A program made the position numbers and the translations under genes. From NCBI GenBank assembly GCA_028691965.1, contig JAQUYE010000014.1:1-46120 (forward strand): a stretch of DNA of 46,120 nt, given 5' to 3'. The notes beneath the pieces are model-generated. The model saw only the letters and a list, made by a program, of their open reading frames with translations. It searched no databases and was not told the origin of the DNA. This document shows positions 8,770 through 17,180 of this stretch, piece by piece (the stretch's first letter is position 1; every line of letters starts with the position of its first letter). Origin of the DNA: Paludibacter sp. GTDB taxonomy: Bacteria > Bacteroidota > Bacteroidia > Bacteroidales > Paludibacteraceae.

Positions 8770-9462
8770 TTACTTGGATGTTGGACGATTAGGGGTGTCG
8801 GAATGGATGCGGCCATCGCGAATGTGGATGGTACGATGGGCATAGGCAGCGATCTCCGGCTCGTGGGTAATAAGTATGATGGTGTTGCCTTCTTTGTGTA
8901 ATTCCTCAAACAAGGCCATAATCTCGTCGCCTGTCTTCGTATCGAGCGCACCGGTTGGTTCGTCGGCTAACAAAATACCCGGACGCGACACCAGGGCACG
9001 GGCAATGGCAACACGCTGGCGTTGTCCGCCACTCAACTCGGTAGGTTTGTGCTCCATGCGTTCGGCTAACTTAACCCGCTCGAGGGCTTTAACAGCCATT
9101 TCCTGTCGCAGTTGCTTCGAGATACCCGCATACACCAGTGGCAGCTCCACATTCTGAAGAGCCGTGAGTTTAGGCAGCAGGTTAAAGTTCTGGAACACAA
9201 AACCGATTTCCTTGTTACGCATGGCCGACAAGGCATCATCGTCGAGTTCGCTCACATCGATATCGTTGAACAGGTACTGTCCGCCCGTTGGCGTATCGAG
9301 GCAACCGAGTATATTCATCAGGGTCGACTTACCCGATCCCGAAGGTCCCATGATTGCGAGGTACTCGTTTTTCCGGATACTCAGGTTTATATCCATCAGG
9401 GCAGGCACCTGTAGCTCACCCATGATGTAGTTTTTATTGAGATTTTTTATTTCAATCAGCAT
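8770..9462 (-). CDS. ABC transporter ATP-binding protein, MacB/LolD type
   Basis: 230 residues, a typical stand-alone LolD/MacB-type ATPase. Walker A GPSGSGKS is at 39-46, Q-loop near FQNFNLL (90-95), signature LSGGQ at 143-147, Walker B ILLADE at 163-168 and the switch His in [12 protein letters not shown]. It lies 17 bp after the permease gene and 13 bp before the TolC-like gene, so it powers that permease. In mechanotransmission exporters of this type ATP hydrolysis in the cytoplasm drives periplasmic conformational change rather than transport across the inner membrane. Confidence 0.95.
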   Translation of the reverse strand: MLIEIKNLNKNYIMGELQVPALMDINLSIRKNEYLAIMGPSGSGKSTLMNILGCLDTPTGGQYLFNDIDVSELDDDALSAMRNKEIGFVFQNFNLLPKLTALQNVELPLVYAGISKQLRQEMAVKALERVKLAERMEHKPTELSGGQRQRVAIARALVSRPGILLADEPTGALDTKTGDEIMALFEELHKEGNTIILITHEPEIAAYAHRTIHIRDGRIHSDTPNRPTSK

Positions 9463-9479
9463 AAGTCCGTCGTATTAAA

Positions 9480-10718
9480 TTATTCGTAGCGAATCGATTC
9501 GATCGGTTTGAGGTTAGCGGCATTTTTAGCAGGAAGGTAGCCGAAACTAATCCCCACGATTACCGAGAAGGCAAAGGCCACCAGCACCGAATACAAGGGG
9601 ATAACGGTTTTAATATCGGTGAACAGGGATACCGAGAGCGAAAGACTCACACCCAGTATTACGCCGATAATCCCTCCTGTTATACTGATGGCGACGGCTT
9701 CGGTAACAAACTGGCTCATGATGTCGGACTTCCGCGCACCGATTGCGCGTCGGATACCGATTTCGCGGGTACGCTCCATAACCGTTGCCAGCATGATGTT
9801 CATAATCCCGATACCTCCCACTACCAACGAAATAGCAGCAATGGCACCCAGGAGGAAGTTGTAGATCTGGCGTTCCTTTTCTTCCTGCCGTAACAGCTCA
9901 AACGGAATCACGATACTGAAATCCTCGTTGTTGAAATGATGACGGTTAAGGATACTGGTGATCAGTTTCGATGCTTCCATCAGTTTCTCTGATCCGTCGA
10001 CCTGCACGGTGATCTGCTGTATTTCGCTCGCCAGCAAATTGGTCTGCGTAAAGCGATTCAGGAAGGAGCTCAGGGGAATGTAGATATCGGTGTTCAAATC
10101 GCGCGCTGCCAGCTCTCCCACTGTTTCGGTAAAGAGGGCTTTCGACTGCAATACGCCGACTACCTCGAACCACTGGTCGTCGAGTTTCACCATCTTACCC
10201 AGCGGATCTTCGCGCTGAAATAAGGTTTTAGCCACTCCGGCTCCCAGTACGCAGACCTTCATCTTGCGATCGTAATGATCGTCGGTGATAAAACTCCCCG
10301 ACCCTGTTTTATAATTGAGCACCTCGGTAAATTCGGGAGTAATGCCGATGATGGTCGATTTGGCAGAGCGGTCGCTGTATTTTACGTCGAGACTAATCTC
10401 CGATTGCGAAGCGGTGTACTTAACACCGGGCACCATCTCGCGGATAACGGCTGCATCTTCGAGCGAAAGGCCCGGCGAGAATTTGGCCCGTACTTCTTCC
10501 AGCTCTTCGTCGGTCATCGTCTTCTCACGGATGATAATATTATTTACCCCCAGGTCCTGGTACTTGGCAATGGCCTCCCGCTTGGCACCCTCGCCGATGG
10601 AAAGCATGGTGATTACCGAGGCTACCCCGAAGATAATCCCTAACATGGTGAGAAAAGAGCGAAACTTATGATCGATGAGCGCCCGTAGCGCTACGCGTAT
10701 ATTTTCTTCGTACTGCAT
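9480..10718 (-). CDS. MacB-like ABC transporter permease (MacB_PCD + FtsX)
   Basis: 412 residues. The N-terminus (residues 1-40, RALIDHKFRSFLTMLGIIFGVASVITMLSIG) is the conserved MacB/FtsX first helix, followed by a periplasmic core domain of about 240 residues. The C-terminal FtsX domain has three helices, including GAIAAISLVVGGIGIMNIML and the coupling segment ERTREIGIRRAIGA, which contacts the ATPase. The fused ATPase of E. coli MacB is absent and is supplied by the next gene. It lies 6 bp after an adaptor gene. Family knowledge: exports peptides, lipoproteins or antibiotics with an adaptor and TolC; the substrate is unknown. Confidence 0.93.
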   Translation of the reverse strand: MQYEENIRVALRALIDHKFRSFLTMLGIIFGVASVITMLSIGEGAKREAIAKYQDLGVNNIIIREKTMTDEELEEVRAKFSPGLSLEDAAVIREMVPGVKYTASQSEISLDVKYSDRSAKSTIIGITPEFTEVLNYKTGSGSFITDDHYDRKMKVCVLGAGVAKTLFQREDPLGKMVKLDDQWFEVVGVLQSKALFTETVGELAARDLNTDIYIPLSSFLNRFTQTNLLASEIQQITVQVDGSEKLMEASKLITSILNRHHFNNEDFSIVIPFELLRQEEKERQIYNFLLGAIAAISLVVGGIGIMNIMLATVMERTREIGIRRAIGARKSDIMSQFVTEAVAISITGGIIGVILGVSLSLSVSLFTDIKTVIPLYSVLVAFAFSVIVGISFGYLPAKNAANLKPIESIRYE

Positions 10719-10724
10719 GGCAAA

Positions 10725-11717
10725 TTAAGGGATAAGGAATTCACAACTAACGGTCATCCCGGGTTTGAGTCGCTCGTCGGGTTCCAGCAAATTGACTTCA
10801 ACGTCGAAAACTTTCTGTTTTGACTTGTCGTCTTTCAGTCGACAAAGCTTGCCTATATAAGCCACCTCGCCCTTGAAGACTACTTCGGGCATGGCATCGA
10901 GGCGTACATTTACCTGCTGACCCATACTTAGCTTCATAAAATCCAGTTCGTTGATGGTGGTATTCACCTTCATCCAGGTAAGATCGGGCACATTGCCGAT
11001 GGGGTTGTTCTGGTACAGCTCATCGCCTACCTTCACCAGTTCCCTGCTGCGCCGGTTACGGGCTATCTGGAAAATGCCGGAGATGGGGGTGCGTATGGTG
11101 AGTTGTGGCAGAATGTCGTAAGCACTCCGGATGTCGTTGCGTAGTCGCTCTACCCTGATTTTCTGAATCTTAAGATCGTTGCGCTCACTGATTTTATTCA
11201 GTTCCAACTGACGCTGTGCACGCTCGAAGGTAATCTTAGCCTGTTCGAACTCCAGCTCTTTCACTTTGCGAATGCGATCCGACTCAAAACGGGCTGCCTC
11301 GAGTTCAAGCTTTTTCAGTTCGAAGGTAGCTACCTCGTTCTTCATGCGCGACTCGAGGTCGTTGCGACGGTTACTCTGGTCGACTTGTAGTTTTTCGAGC
11401 GAGGCGAGCTGACTTTCGAGATCGCCTTCACGATCGATAATGTATTTCTGGATTTCAGAGGGGTCGAGTTGTATTACCGAATCGCCTGCCTCTACGCGGG
11501 TTCCGTGTTTTAAAATTCCGATGATACGGAAACTGTTCCACCGCCGGCCAAAGCGCTGGATGGTGAACGAACGGGAGTTGACGGCTGCGAGTTCGCCGGT
11601 TTCGACGATGCGCTTACTACCGCTCTCCTCTTCTTTGTCGCCCAACAAGCCCTCGCCCGAACAGGCAGCGAGTAGCAGCGAAAGGACCATCACCAGACTG
11701 TAGTTCCATTTTTTCAT
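10725..11717 (-). CDS. HlyD/MacA-type periplasmic adaptor lipoprotein (third of three)
   Basis: 330 residues, the shortest of the three adaptors. It has a lipobox LLLAAC with Cys19, a lipoyl/barrel-sandwich half-motif (ILKHGTRVEAGDSVIQLDPSEI), a coiled-coil hairpin at about residues 75-195 rich in Lys/Glu/Arg, then TIRTPISGIFQIARNRRSRE, a beta-barrel domain and a short membrane-proximal end (ERLKPGMTVSCEFLIP). It lacks the extra C-terminal domain present in the two upstream paralogues. Its ATG overlaps the TAG of the preceding adaptor (ATGs at 11717, stop to 11714), and the MacB-like permease follows after 6 bp. It should bridge permease and TolC-like channel as a hexamer, perhaps mixed with its paralogues. 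Confidence 0.9.
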   Translation of the reverse strand: MKKWNYSLVMVLSLLLAACSGEGLLGDKEEESGSKRIVETGELAAVNSRSFTIQRFGRRWNSFRIIGILKHGTRVEAGDSVIQLDPSEIQKYIIDREGDLESQLASLEKLQVDQSNRRNDLESRMKNEVATFELKKLELEAARFESDRIRKVKELEFEQAKITFERAQRQLELNKISERNDLKIQKIRVERLRNDIRSAYDILPQLTIRTPISGIFQIARNRRSRELVKVGDELYQNNPIGNVPDLTWMKVNTTINELDFMKLSMGQQVNVRLDAMPEVVFKGEVAYIGKLCRLKDDKSKQKVFDVEVNLLEPDERLKPGMTVSCEFLIP

Positions 11718-12988
11718 AGCACCTCCTCCTGTGTTGCTTCGGCAGGTGCTGACTCATCGGCACCTTCTTTGTCGTCGGTCGCCTCTTCGCCGAAAGGATT
11801 CGATAAGGCCAGCTTATCCCCTTCTTTCAGTCCTCCCGTTACCACCATATAATCCTTGTTGCGCTCGGCGGTCTGGATAATCCGCTTTTCGAAACCCGAA
11901 GCGACCTTCAGGTAAACAAACGACTCATCACCAAGGGTATGAACGGCATCGACCGGTATCATCAGGGCATTTTCGACCTTACCAATAATAATACGGCAAC
12001 TAACGGTAAGTCCGGGTAATAACTTCTCGCTGGTTTCCTTAATATCAATTTCGACAGGGAAAACCTTGATTTTTGTTGACCCTTCTTTATTTACTGCCAG
12101 GTTGGCCACCGAACTTACCACGCCGGTAAAGGTGCTGTCGGAAAAAGCATCGGGTTTAATCTCCACCTGTAATCCATTGGATATCTTAGCGATATCGACT
12201 TCGTTAATCTTAACCACCGCCCGTAGAGCCGATAAATCGGGCAGCTGTATCAGCGGGAAGCCCGACCAGGTCTGATCGCCGATTTGAAACTTATTCCCCG
12301 TACTCCAGTTACGGTTGATAATGGCAATCCCCGGTGTGGGCGATATTAAAAACAATTTCTTCAGCGTTTCGTGCGCCTCCTCCAGTCGCAGGCGGTCCTG
12401 CGTAATGGAAAGCTGTCGCTGCTTGAGCTCCTCGCGCTGAATTTTAATGCGGTTGTCGATTTGCTCTTTGGCCCGTGCCAGTGCTATGTTGGCTTTCTCG
12501 AGGTTCAGCTGAATCTCCTTGCGACGAATATCCGCTTCGTGCACGGCCGACTCAAACCGGATCTTTGAAATTTCCTGCGAGAGGCGACTCACCTCGTAAT
12601 CGGCCTGCAGTTCTTCGAGGTCGGACTGGTGCTGCGCCTGCATCTTTTCCAGTTCGGCCAGGTTCATTTCAAGACGCGACTCAGCATCCAGCACTTCACG
12701 GTTTACTTCGGAGGGGTCGAAGACAATCAGCGTATCACCGGCTTCCACTTCGGCACCATCTTTTACCAACTGTGTGATTTTAAGATTTCCGAAACGCCAT
12801 GAAATGGAGGGCGAAAGTATATTGGTGGAGTTCACGGCTTCTATTTCACCTTCTTCGTACAGCTCGAGGTAGAGTGTACCAAGTTGCACCTCGCCGGTAG
12901 CAACTTCACCCGCCTTTTCGTCGGAGGTGTTACAGGAAACTAAGAATATCAGGGCCAGCAGGGCCAGCAGAACATGTGTCTTTTTCAT
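11714..12988 (-). CDS. HlyD/MacA-type periplasmic adaptor lipoprotein (second of three)
   Basis: 424 residues with a lipobox LIFLVSC (Cys19). The order is barrel-sandwich half (LVKDGAEVEAGDTLIVFDPSEV), a long coiled-coil hairpin at about 90-205, the second half (LFLISPTPGIAIINRNWSTGNKFQIGD), a beta-barrel (VKINEVDIAKISNGLQVEIK), and a membrane-proximal domain (MIPVDAVHTLGDESFVYLKV ... VVTGGLKEGDKLALSNPF). The tail is acidic (EEATDDKEGADESAPAEATQ). It sits in the middle of the adaptor trio: 8 bp after the first, overlapping the third. Its domain plan matches the first adaptor more closely than the third. Confidence 0.9.
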   Translation of the reverse strand: MKKTHVLLALLALIFLVSCNTSDEKAGEVATGEVQLGTLYLELYEEGEIEAVNSTNILSPSISWRFGNLKITQLVKDGAEVEAGDTLIVFDPSEVNREVLDAESRLEMNLAELEKMQAQHQSDLEELQADYEVSRLSQEISKIRFESAVHEADIRRKEIQLNLEKANIALARAKEQIDNRIKIQREELKQRQLSITQDRLRLEEAHETLKKLFLISPTPGIAIINRNWSTGNKFQIGDQTWSGFPLIQLPDLSALRAVVKINEVDIAKISNGLQVEIKPDAFSDSTFTGVVSSVANLAVNKEGSTKIKVFPVEIDIKETSEKLLPGLTVSCRIIIGKVENALMIPVDAVHTLGDESFVYLKVASGFEKRIIQTAERNKDYMVVTGGLKEGDKLALSNPFGEEATDDKEGADESAPAEATQEEVL

Positions 12989-12996
12989 ACAATTAG

Positions 12997-14232
12997 CTAA
13001 TTGGTATCTGTACTGTCTTTCGATAAGACCGTTTTGAGAATGTTTTTGTCATCAGGAAGCATTAAACTTACGATCTCGCCGGGGTGAATCCCCGCCACGA
13101 CAACTGCTTCCTTAGGAGAACTAAGTCCGATGGTGACCTGCCGGCGTTCAAAACCTTTTTCTTTTTGAACATACACTACCTTGACGGAGTCGTGATCGAA
13201 AACCGCAATCTGAGGTATTACCAGGGTATCCTTCAGCTGATTAAGTATTACAGTGCAGCGGGCACTCATACCCGGTGTCGGGATACTGAGCGCACTATCG
13301 ACAGCTGTCATAACATCAAATAATTTTACTTTTGAATTGCGATTGATGGGTTGACCAACGGGTGCCTTCATGATGATTTTCCCCCAGGCCTTATTTTCAG
13401 GCTGAGCATCAAAGCTGAATTCAACAGCATCGCCCACCTTCATCCGTTTATACTGTGCTTCGGTAGCCTGAATCTTCACGTTCATCTTTTCCATTTCAGG
13501 CAACATGAGGATGGGGTATCCCTCGTAGGCATTATCACCTACCACATACTTGCGATCGTTCACCGGATTGATTCCCCTGATTACTATCCCGGCACGGGGA
13601 GCCCGGAGTACCAGCGAGGCGATGCGCTCTTCTACCTGTTTTACCCTGGCTTCGACACGCTGAATTCCCATTTGCTGGCGACGAAGTTCGGTTTGGTGAA
13701 TAATCTTCATGGTACGGAACTTCTTTTCAAAACGCGAGTTCTGAATAGCTGCCTGTTGAAGCTCCAGTTCCTTAATACGGCGTTGGTTTTCGGGGATAAA
13801 TTCGAGTTGTTGCTCACTCAGACTGCTAATTGCTTTCTGCGCTTCGTTGTTGAGCATCTCAGCTTCGAGCAATGCTTTTTCCATGGCCTGATCGGCAAGG
13901 GTCTTTTGAAGATTAGCCTTATAAATCTCCAAACTGGCAAGTATCTCCTGGTGATCGGTAGCAAGAGCTGCGTTTTCGAGCCGGCATACTATATCACCCT
14001 CTTCGACCCGAACACCCTCTTCGACTAAAAAGACGATGGTGCCATCAATGCCCTGCGGGCAATTTACAGGCACTGAGTTCTCCGACTCCACAGTACCTTC
14101 AGTAACAAGCAAATCGCTGAAGTCGGTTTGAGATACCACGAAGGCCGGAAGATCTTCCCGGCCCTGTGTTTGACAGGCAGACAGTACCACAATACATAAA
14201 ATGGTAAGGCTTTTCAGGTAAAAAGAGTACAA
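12997..14232 (-). CDS. HlyD/MacA-type periplasmic adaptor lipoprotein (first of three)
   Basis: 411 residues with lipobox VVLSAC (Cys20). The plan is the same as the second adaptor: LVEEGVRVEEGDIVCRLENA, a coiled-coil hairpin at about 80-185, VLRAPRAGIVIRGINPVNDRK, a barrel domain (IQATEAQYKRMKVGDAVEFS) and a membrane-proximal domain (LVIPQIAVFDHDSVKVVYVQ ... VVAGIHPGEIVSLMLPDD). No ATG exists in frame between the upstream stop near 14274 and the signal peptide, so the start is taken as TTG at 14232, giving a basic-plus-hydrophobic signal. It is the first gene of the operon, after a gap of about 70 bp. The mapped start is less certain than the family. Confidence 0.87.
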   Translation of the reverse strand: MYSFYLKSLTILCIVVLSACQTQGREDLPAFVVSQTDFSDLLVTEGTVESENSVPVNCPQGIDGTIVFLVEEGVRVEEGDIVCRLENAALATDHQEILASLEIYKANLQKTLADQAMEKALLEAEMLNNEAQKAISSLSEQQLEFIPENQRRIKELELQQAAIQNSRFEKKFRTMKIIHQTELRRQQMGIQRVEARVKQVEERIASLVLRAPRAGIVIRGINPVNDRKYVVGDNAYEGYPILMLPEMEKMNVKIQATEAQYKRMKVGDAVEFSFDAQPENKAWGKIIMKAPVGQPINRNSKVKLFDVMTAVDSALSIPTPGMSARCTVILNQLKDTLVIPQIAVFDHDSVKVVYVQKEKGFERRQVTIGLSSPKEAVVVAGIHPGEIVSLMLPDDKNILKTVLSKDSTDTN

Positions 14233-14301
14233 AATGCTGCTTTTTTTGAGTTTTTCACTTGGGCTCGCAAGTTAGTTAAAATCCTACGGGCATACATCCT
14301 T

Positions 14302-14976
14302 TTAATTATTAACAAACTCTAATCTAATTGAAGAATCCTTCTTTATCTGCATTTGTTCCATTTCACCGTTGGTTATCAGGTGCGAGTGATCGTTCATTTC
14401 CAGGTTAAGTTTTTTAACCGGGGCATACATTTCAGCAAATGATTTACCTGTCATGCTAAGGTTTAGTGAATCTATTTCGGTGCGACGAATATCAAAGCGT
14501 GCACTATCCGACAGTTGCACATCAAGTACCGTAACTTTCGACACGGTTTCGTTAACATTAAAACGTAACAAGCCGCCGTTCATCTGTATTTTCAGATGTG
14601 GAAGTTTCAGCGAATGAGCTCCCATCCAGTAGGCCTTGTTTGAAATAATGGTAGCGATAGAGCTACAGTTTACAAACACGCGTACTCCCTTTTCGATGGT
14701 AAGCGTGTCGCCGGTCTGGGTGTACAATCCGGCAGGAAAGCTTTTCCCATCGGAGGTTTCGATCGATATCCGGTTGCTGTCGGCCTGTTCGATATGAACA
14801 TCGGCACCCTCATTGGCGATTAGCACCTGAAAAGGTTGAAGTGCGTGAGTTACCATGTGAACAGGCTTAGTTGGTTCCTTGGGCTGTTCGTACCGCTTGT
14901 TCAGTACAAATAAAAGGACAGAGGCAGTGATTACAAATCCTGTAGCCACCAGGATGAAAATATTACTTTTTTTCAT
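14302..14976 (-). CDS. Head-GIN/DUF2807-like membrane-anchored protein
   Basis: 224 residues. Residues about 5-25 form a signal anchor (IFILVATGFVITASVLLFVL). The rest is a series of short beta strands (FQVLIANEGADVHIEQADSN, LDVQLSDSARFDIRRTEIDS, LNLEMNDHSHLITNGEMEQM), the style of DUF2807 head-GIN beta-helix proteins, though the classic Gly-Ser-Gly turns are mostly replaced. It is the last gene of the ABC/GntR operon, 24 bp after the regulator. A clearer head-GIN protein is encoded divergently at 17181, so the operon is flanked by two proteins of this fold. The function is unknown; exposure to the periplasm is inferred from the anchor. Confidence 0.65.
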   Translation of the reverse strand: MKKSNIFILVATGFVITASVLLFVLNKRYEQPKEPTKPVHMVTHALQPFQVLIANEGADVHIEQADSNRISIETSDGKSFPAGLYTQTGDTLTIEKGVRVFVNCSSIATIISNKAYWMGAHSLKLPHLKIQMNGGLLRFNVNETVSKVTVLDVQLSDSARFDIRRTEIDSLNLSMTGKSFAEMYAPVKKLNLEMNDHSHLITNGEMEQMQIKKDSSIRLEFVNN

Positions 14977-15000
14977 TTTACGTTGTTTATTGGTCGTTGA

Positions 15001-15387
15001 TTAGTTATCGGCTGAACTGCCTGACGTGCAGAGCAGCTTCATTAACTCCGGCATATCATCGGAAGTAAGCCCCAGCAGGGTTACCTTATTGATAAACTCA
15101 GGATAATCTGTTTTAAAAAACTCCTCGCGTTCACGCTGATGAATCAGTTCAACGGCATCATCGGCTACAAAAAAACCAATTCCCCGTTTGTTGACAATAA
15201 TACCGGCGTCTTCGAGAATGGAATAGGTGCGTAACAGGGTGTTACGGTTCACCTCAAACTCAGCTGCCAGGTCGCGTACCGAGGGTACCCGTTCGCCGGG
15301 AGGAAGTTTGTTTTCCAATATGCGGTGACAAAGGTGATCAGCAATTTGTTGAAATATACCTTTTGTCGATTTAAAATCTATACTCAT
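15001..15387 (-). CDS. GntR-family transcriptional regulator (YtrA-like)
   Basis: 128 residues. Residues 1-72 form the GntR winged helix: GIFQQIADHLCHRILENKLP, PGERVPSVRDLAAEFEVNRN (recognition region), TLLRTYSILEDAGIIVNKRG, and the wing GFFVADDA. The tail of about 50 residues is too small for a FadR or HutC ligand domain, which fits the YtrA subfamily. Family knowledge: YtrA-type regulators usually repress the ABC operon in which they lie, often in response to cell-wall stress. Here the ATG overlaps the permease stop (ATGA, 15384-15387), so autoregulation is likely. The operator is not identified. Confidence 0.92.
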   Translation of the reverse strand: MSIDFKSTKGIFQQIADHLCHRILENKLPPGERVPSVRDLAAEFEVNRNTLLRTYSILEDAGIIVNKRGIGFFVADDAVELIHQREREEFFKTDYPEFINKVTLLGLTSDDMPELMKLLCTSGSSADN

Positions 15388-16214
15388 ACTTCAGATTCTT
15401 TAAACTTGAAATAACCAATCAGCAAGAGAAATACCCAACCCACATTTACCAGGATATGCAGGTACATCTGCATTATCGAGTGCTTGGCATGCGGCGGATA
15501 CACGGTTGCTATGTTAGCATCCCATCCATGCGTAGCTTCCGGATAAAAGAGATGTGATAATCCTGTGAGCATTACGAAAAACAAGTAAATGATGGGAATT
15601 AACATTACTATCATTTTCACCCAACCCAGCTTGCGGAACCAGATATTCGACATCAATCCATAGCAGGCAAAGGTAATCGGGATGCATACCAGCGAAACAA
15701 CCTCCCAGGTGGAGTCGGTTCCTTCTGATAGTAAGGAGAACTGAAAGGAATTAAAGGATTCGATCTGCGATGCGCTCAGATCGTAGTGCCAAATTATTAC
15801 CTGACGTACCAACTGGGCATCGAGCCAGTAAAGCAGATAAAAGAAGGGTCCCATCACCACTACATACAGCAGAAACTGATGGAGGAACTTTTCAAAGCCT
15901 GATGCGGGCAGTAACAAAAAACGGGTACGCGAAGCTTTGTCCTTCATACTGCTGAACGAGGTCATAAACAGCACTGCAAAATATACGACTAGTATCAGCA
16001 TTAAAAAACCCATCCAGTCGTCTTCCCTCCACGAGAAATTGACATATTCCCGGCCGTCGACAAGGTAACGGAAGGGCTTGGGAATAAAGGTCATAATGGT
16101 CAGGAAGAGGCCTGCAAAGATGGCAAGCGAACCCAACACATACTGTTTCCAGTTGATAATCAGATCACTTTTAACCAGAAGCTGAAAGCGCTTAAAACTA
16201 AATACTGTATTCAT
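15384..16214 (-). CDS. ABC transporter permease subunit (ABC-2-like)
   Basis: 276 residues with about six hydrophobic helices: YVLGSLAIFAGLFLTIMTFI (26-45), WMGFLMLILVVYFAVLFMTS (67-86), FLLYVVVMGPFFYLLYWLDA (113-132), VSLVCIPITFACYGLMSNIW, MIVMLIPIIYLFFVMLTGLS and MYLHILVNVGWVFLLLIGYF near the end. The cytoplasmic segment SSMKDKASRTRFLLLPASGFEKFLHQFLLY resembles that of Bacteroidota ABC-2-like permeases co-encoded with YtrA regulators. It lies 6 bp after the ATPase gene and overlaps the GntR gene by 4 bp. The substrate is unknown. The gene has no other recognisable domain. Confidence 0.8.
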   Translation of the reverse strand: MNTVFSFKRFQLLVKSDLIINWKQYVLGSLAIFAGLFLTIMTFIPKPFRYLVDGREYVNFSWREDDWMGFLMLILVVYFAVLFMTSFSSMKDKASRTRFLLLPASGFEKFLHQFLLYVVVMGPFFYLLYWLDAQLVRQVIIWHYDLSASQIESFNSFQFSLLSEGTDSTWEVVSLVCIPITFACYGLMSNIWFRKLGWVKMIVMLIPIIYLFFVMLTGLSHLFYPEATHGWDANIATVYPPHAKHSIMQMYLHILVNVGWVFLLLIGYFKFKESEV

Positions 16215-16220
16215 AGTTGC

Positions 16221-17033
16221 TTAGTTGATGGATTGATGGATAACTGCATTGAATAATAATTCCAGGTCGATGTGCGATTCGTTGAGCCCATCTGCTTTGC
16301 TGATAACGCGGTAGCCGCCAATCCCTGCTTCGTGATACAGTGCCTTACCGGCATCCAGTGTATCCACCAGCGCAAAATAGTAGGCACGGGCAATTTCTTC
16401 CGTTGTCTTGTTAAAGATCATCTTTCCTTCGTCGATTACCATTACAGTATCGATCAGCGTATCGACGTCTTTCACCTGGTGGGTGGAAATGACAACCAAT
16501 TGCTCGTCGGTTACCGAACTAACCAGGATCTTACGAAACTGACTTTTGGAGGGTATGTCGAGACCGTTCGTTGGTTCGTCGAGAATAAGCAGTTTGCAAT
16601 TACTTGCCAGTGCAAAAGCAATCAGGAATTTTTTGCGTTGCCCGTGCGAGATCTTATTCAGCGACATGTCGCCCGAAAGCTGAAACTCATCCAGTATATC
16701 CCTGAGCTTAGCCTGATCGAACGAGGGGTAAAAAGGACTGAACGCCTTAACATACTCAGCGATGGAGCTGTGAGGAAACGAAAACTCCTCCGGCACCATA
16801 TACACATCAGCAAGAAACCCGGGTTGCCGGTCGTGAGGAATATAGCCGTCGATAGTAAGCTCTCCTGCTTTGGGTTTCAGCAAACCGGCTATCAGTTGTA
16901 ATAAGGTTGTTTTACCTGCTCCGTTCCTCCCGAGCAATCCAACAATGCGGCCGGGAGCCATTTCGAGGGATAATTCCCGAAAGAGTGGCTTCTGCCGGCG
17001 GTAATAAAACATAAGGTTTTTACTCTCAATCAT
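16221..17033 (-). CDS. ABC transporter ATP-binding protein (first gene of the GntR operon)
   Basis: 270 residues. Walker A GRNGAGKT is at 35-42, Walker B LLILDE at 148-153 with D-loop NGLD, and the switch His in VISTHQVKDVD. The signature is ISHGQ (128-132) in place of LSGGQ, a variant common among YtrB/EcsA-like ATPases. A C-terminal extension of about 65 residues follows the nucleotide-binding domain (LDAGKALYHEAGIGGYRVIS), probably regulatory. It is first in the ATPase-permease-GntR-GIN operon. The intergenic region of 147 bp to the divergent gene at 17181 must hold both promoters, but I find no exact TAnnTTTG box there. Confidence 0.93.
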   Translation of the reverse strand: MIESKNLMFYYRRQKPLFRELSLEMAPGRIVGLLGRNGAGKTTLLQLIAGLLKPKAGELTIDGYIPHDRQPGFLADVYMVPEEFSFPHSSIAEYVKAFSPFYPSFDQAKLRDILDEFQLSGDMSLNKISHGQRKKFLIAFALASNCKLLILDEPTNGLDIPSKSQFRKILVSSVTDEQLVVISTHQVKDVDTLIDTVMVIDEGKMIFNKTTEEIARAYYFALVDTLDAGKALYHEAGIGGYRVISKADGLNESHIDLELLFNAVIHQSIN

Positions 17034-17180
17034 GACTAATTGTTTTAGTGGTCTATGTAACTATGCCACAAAGAAACTACAAAGTTTTCATTTACCAAAG
17101 AAAATGAGAAAAAAATGTTATAAAAACATCCGCATAGTCGTCGTAATACGTCTTATAGTAAATATTTAATACCCAATCGC

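Noticed and set aside
9946..10173. Minus-strand frames inside the MacB-like, MsbA-like and purB genes
   Set aside because: They are out-of-frame shadows of well-supported genes.
17040..17180. Shared divergent promoter between the GntR operon and the head-GIN gene
   Set aside because: Promoters must exist here, but I see no exact TAnnTTTG box on either strand, so I list none.
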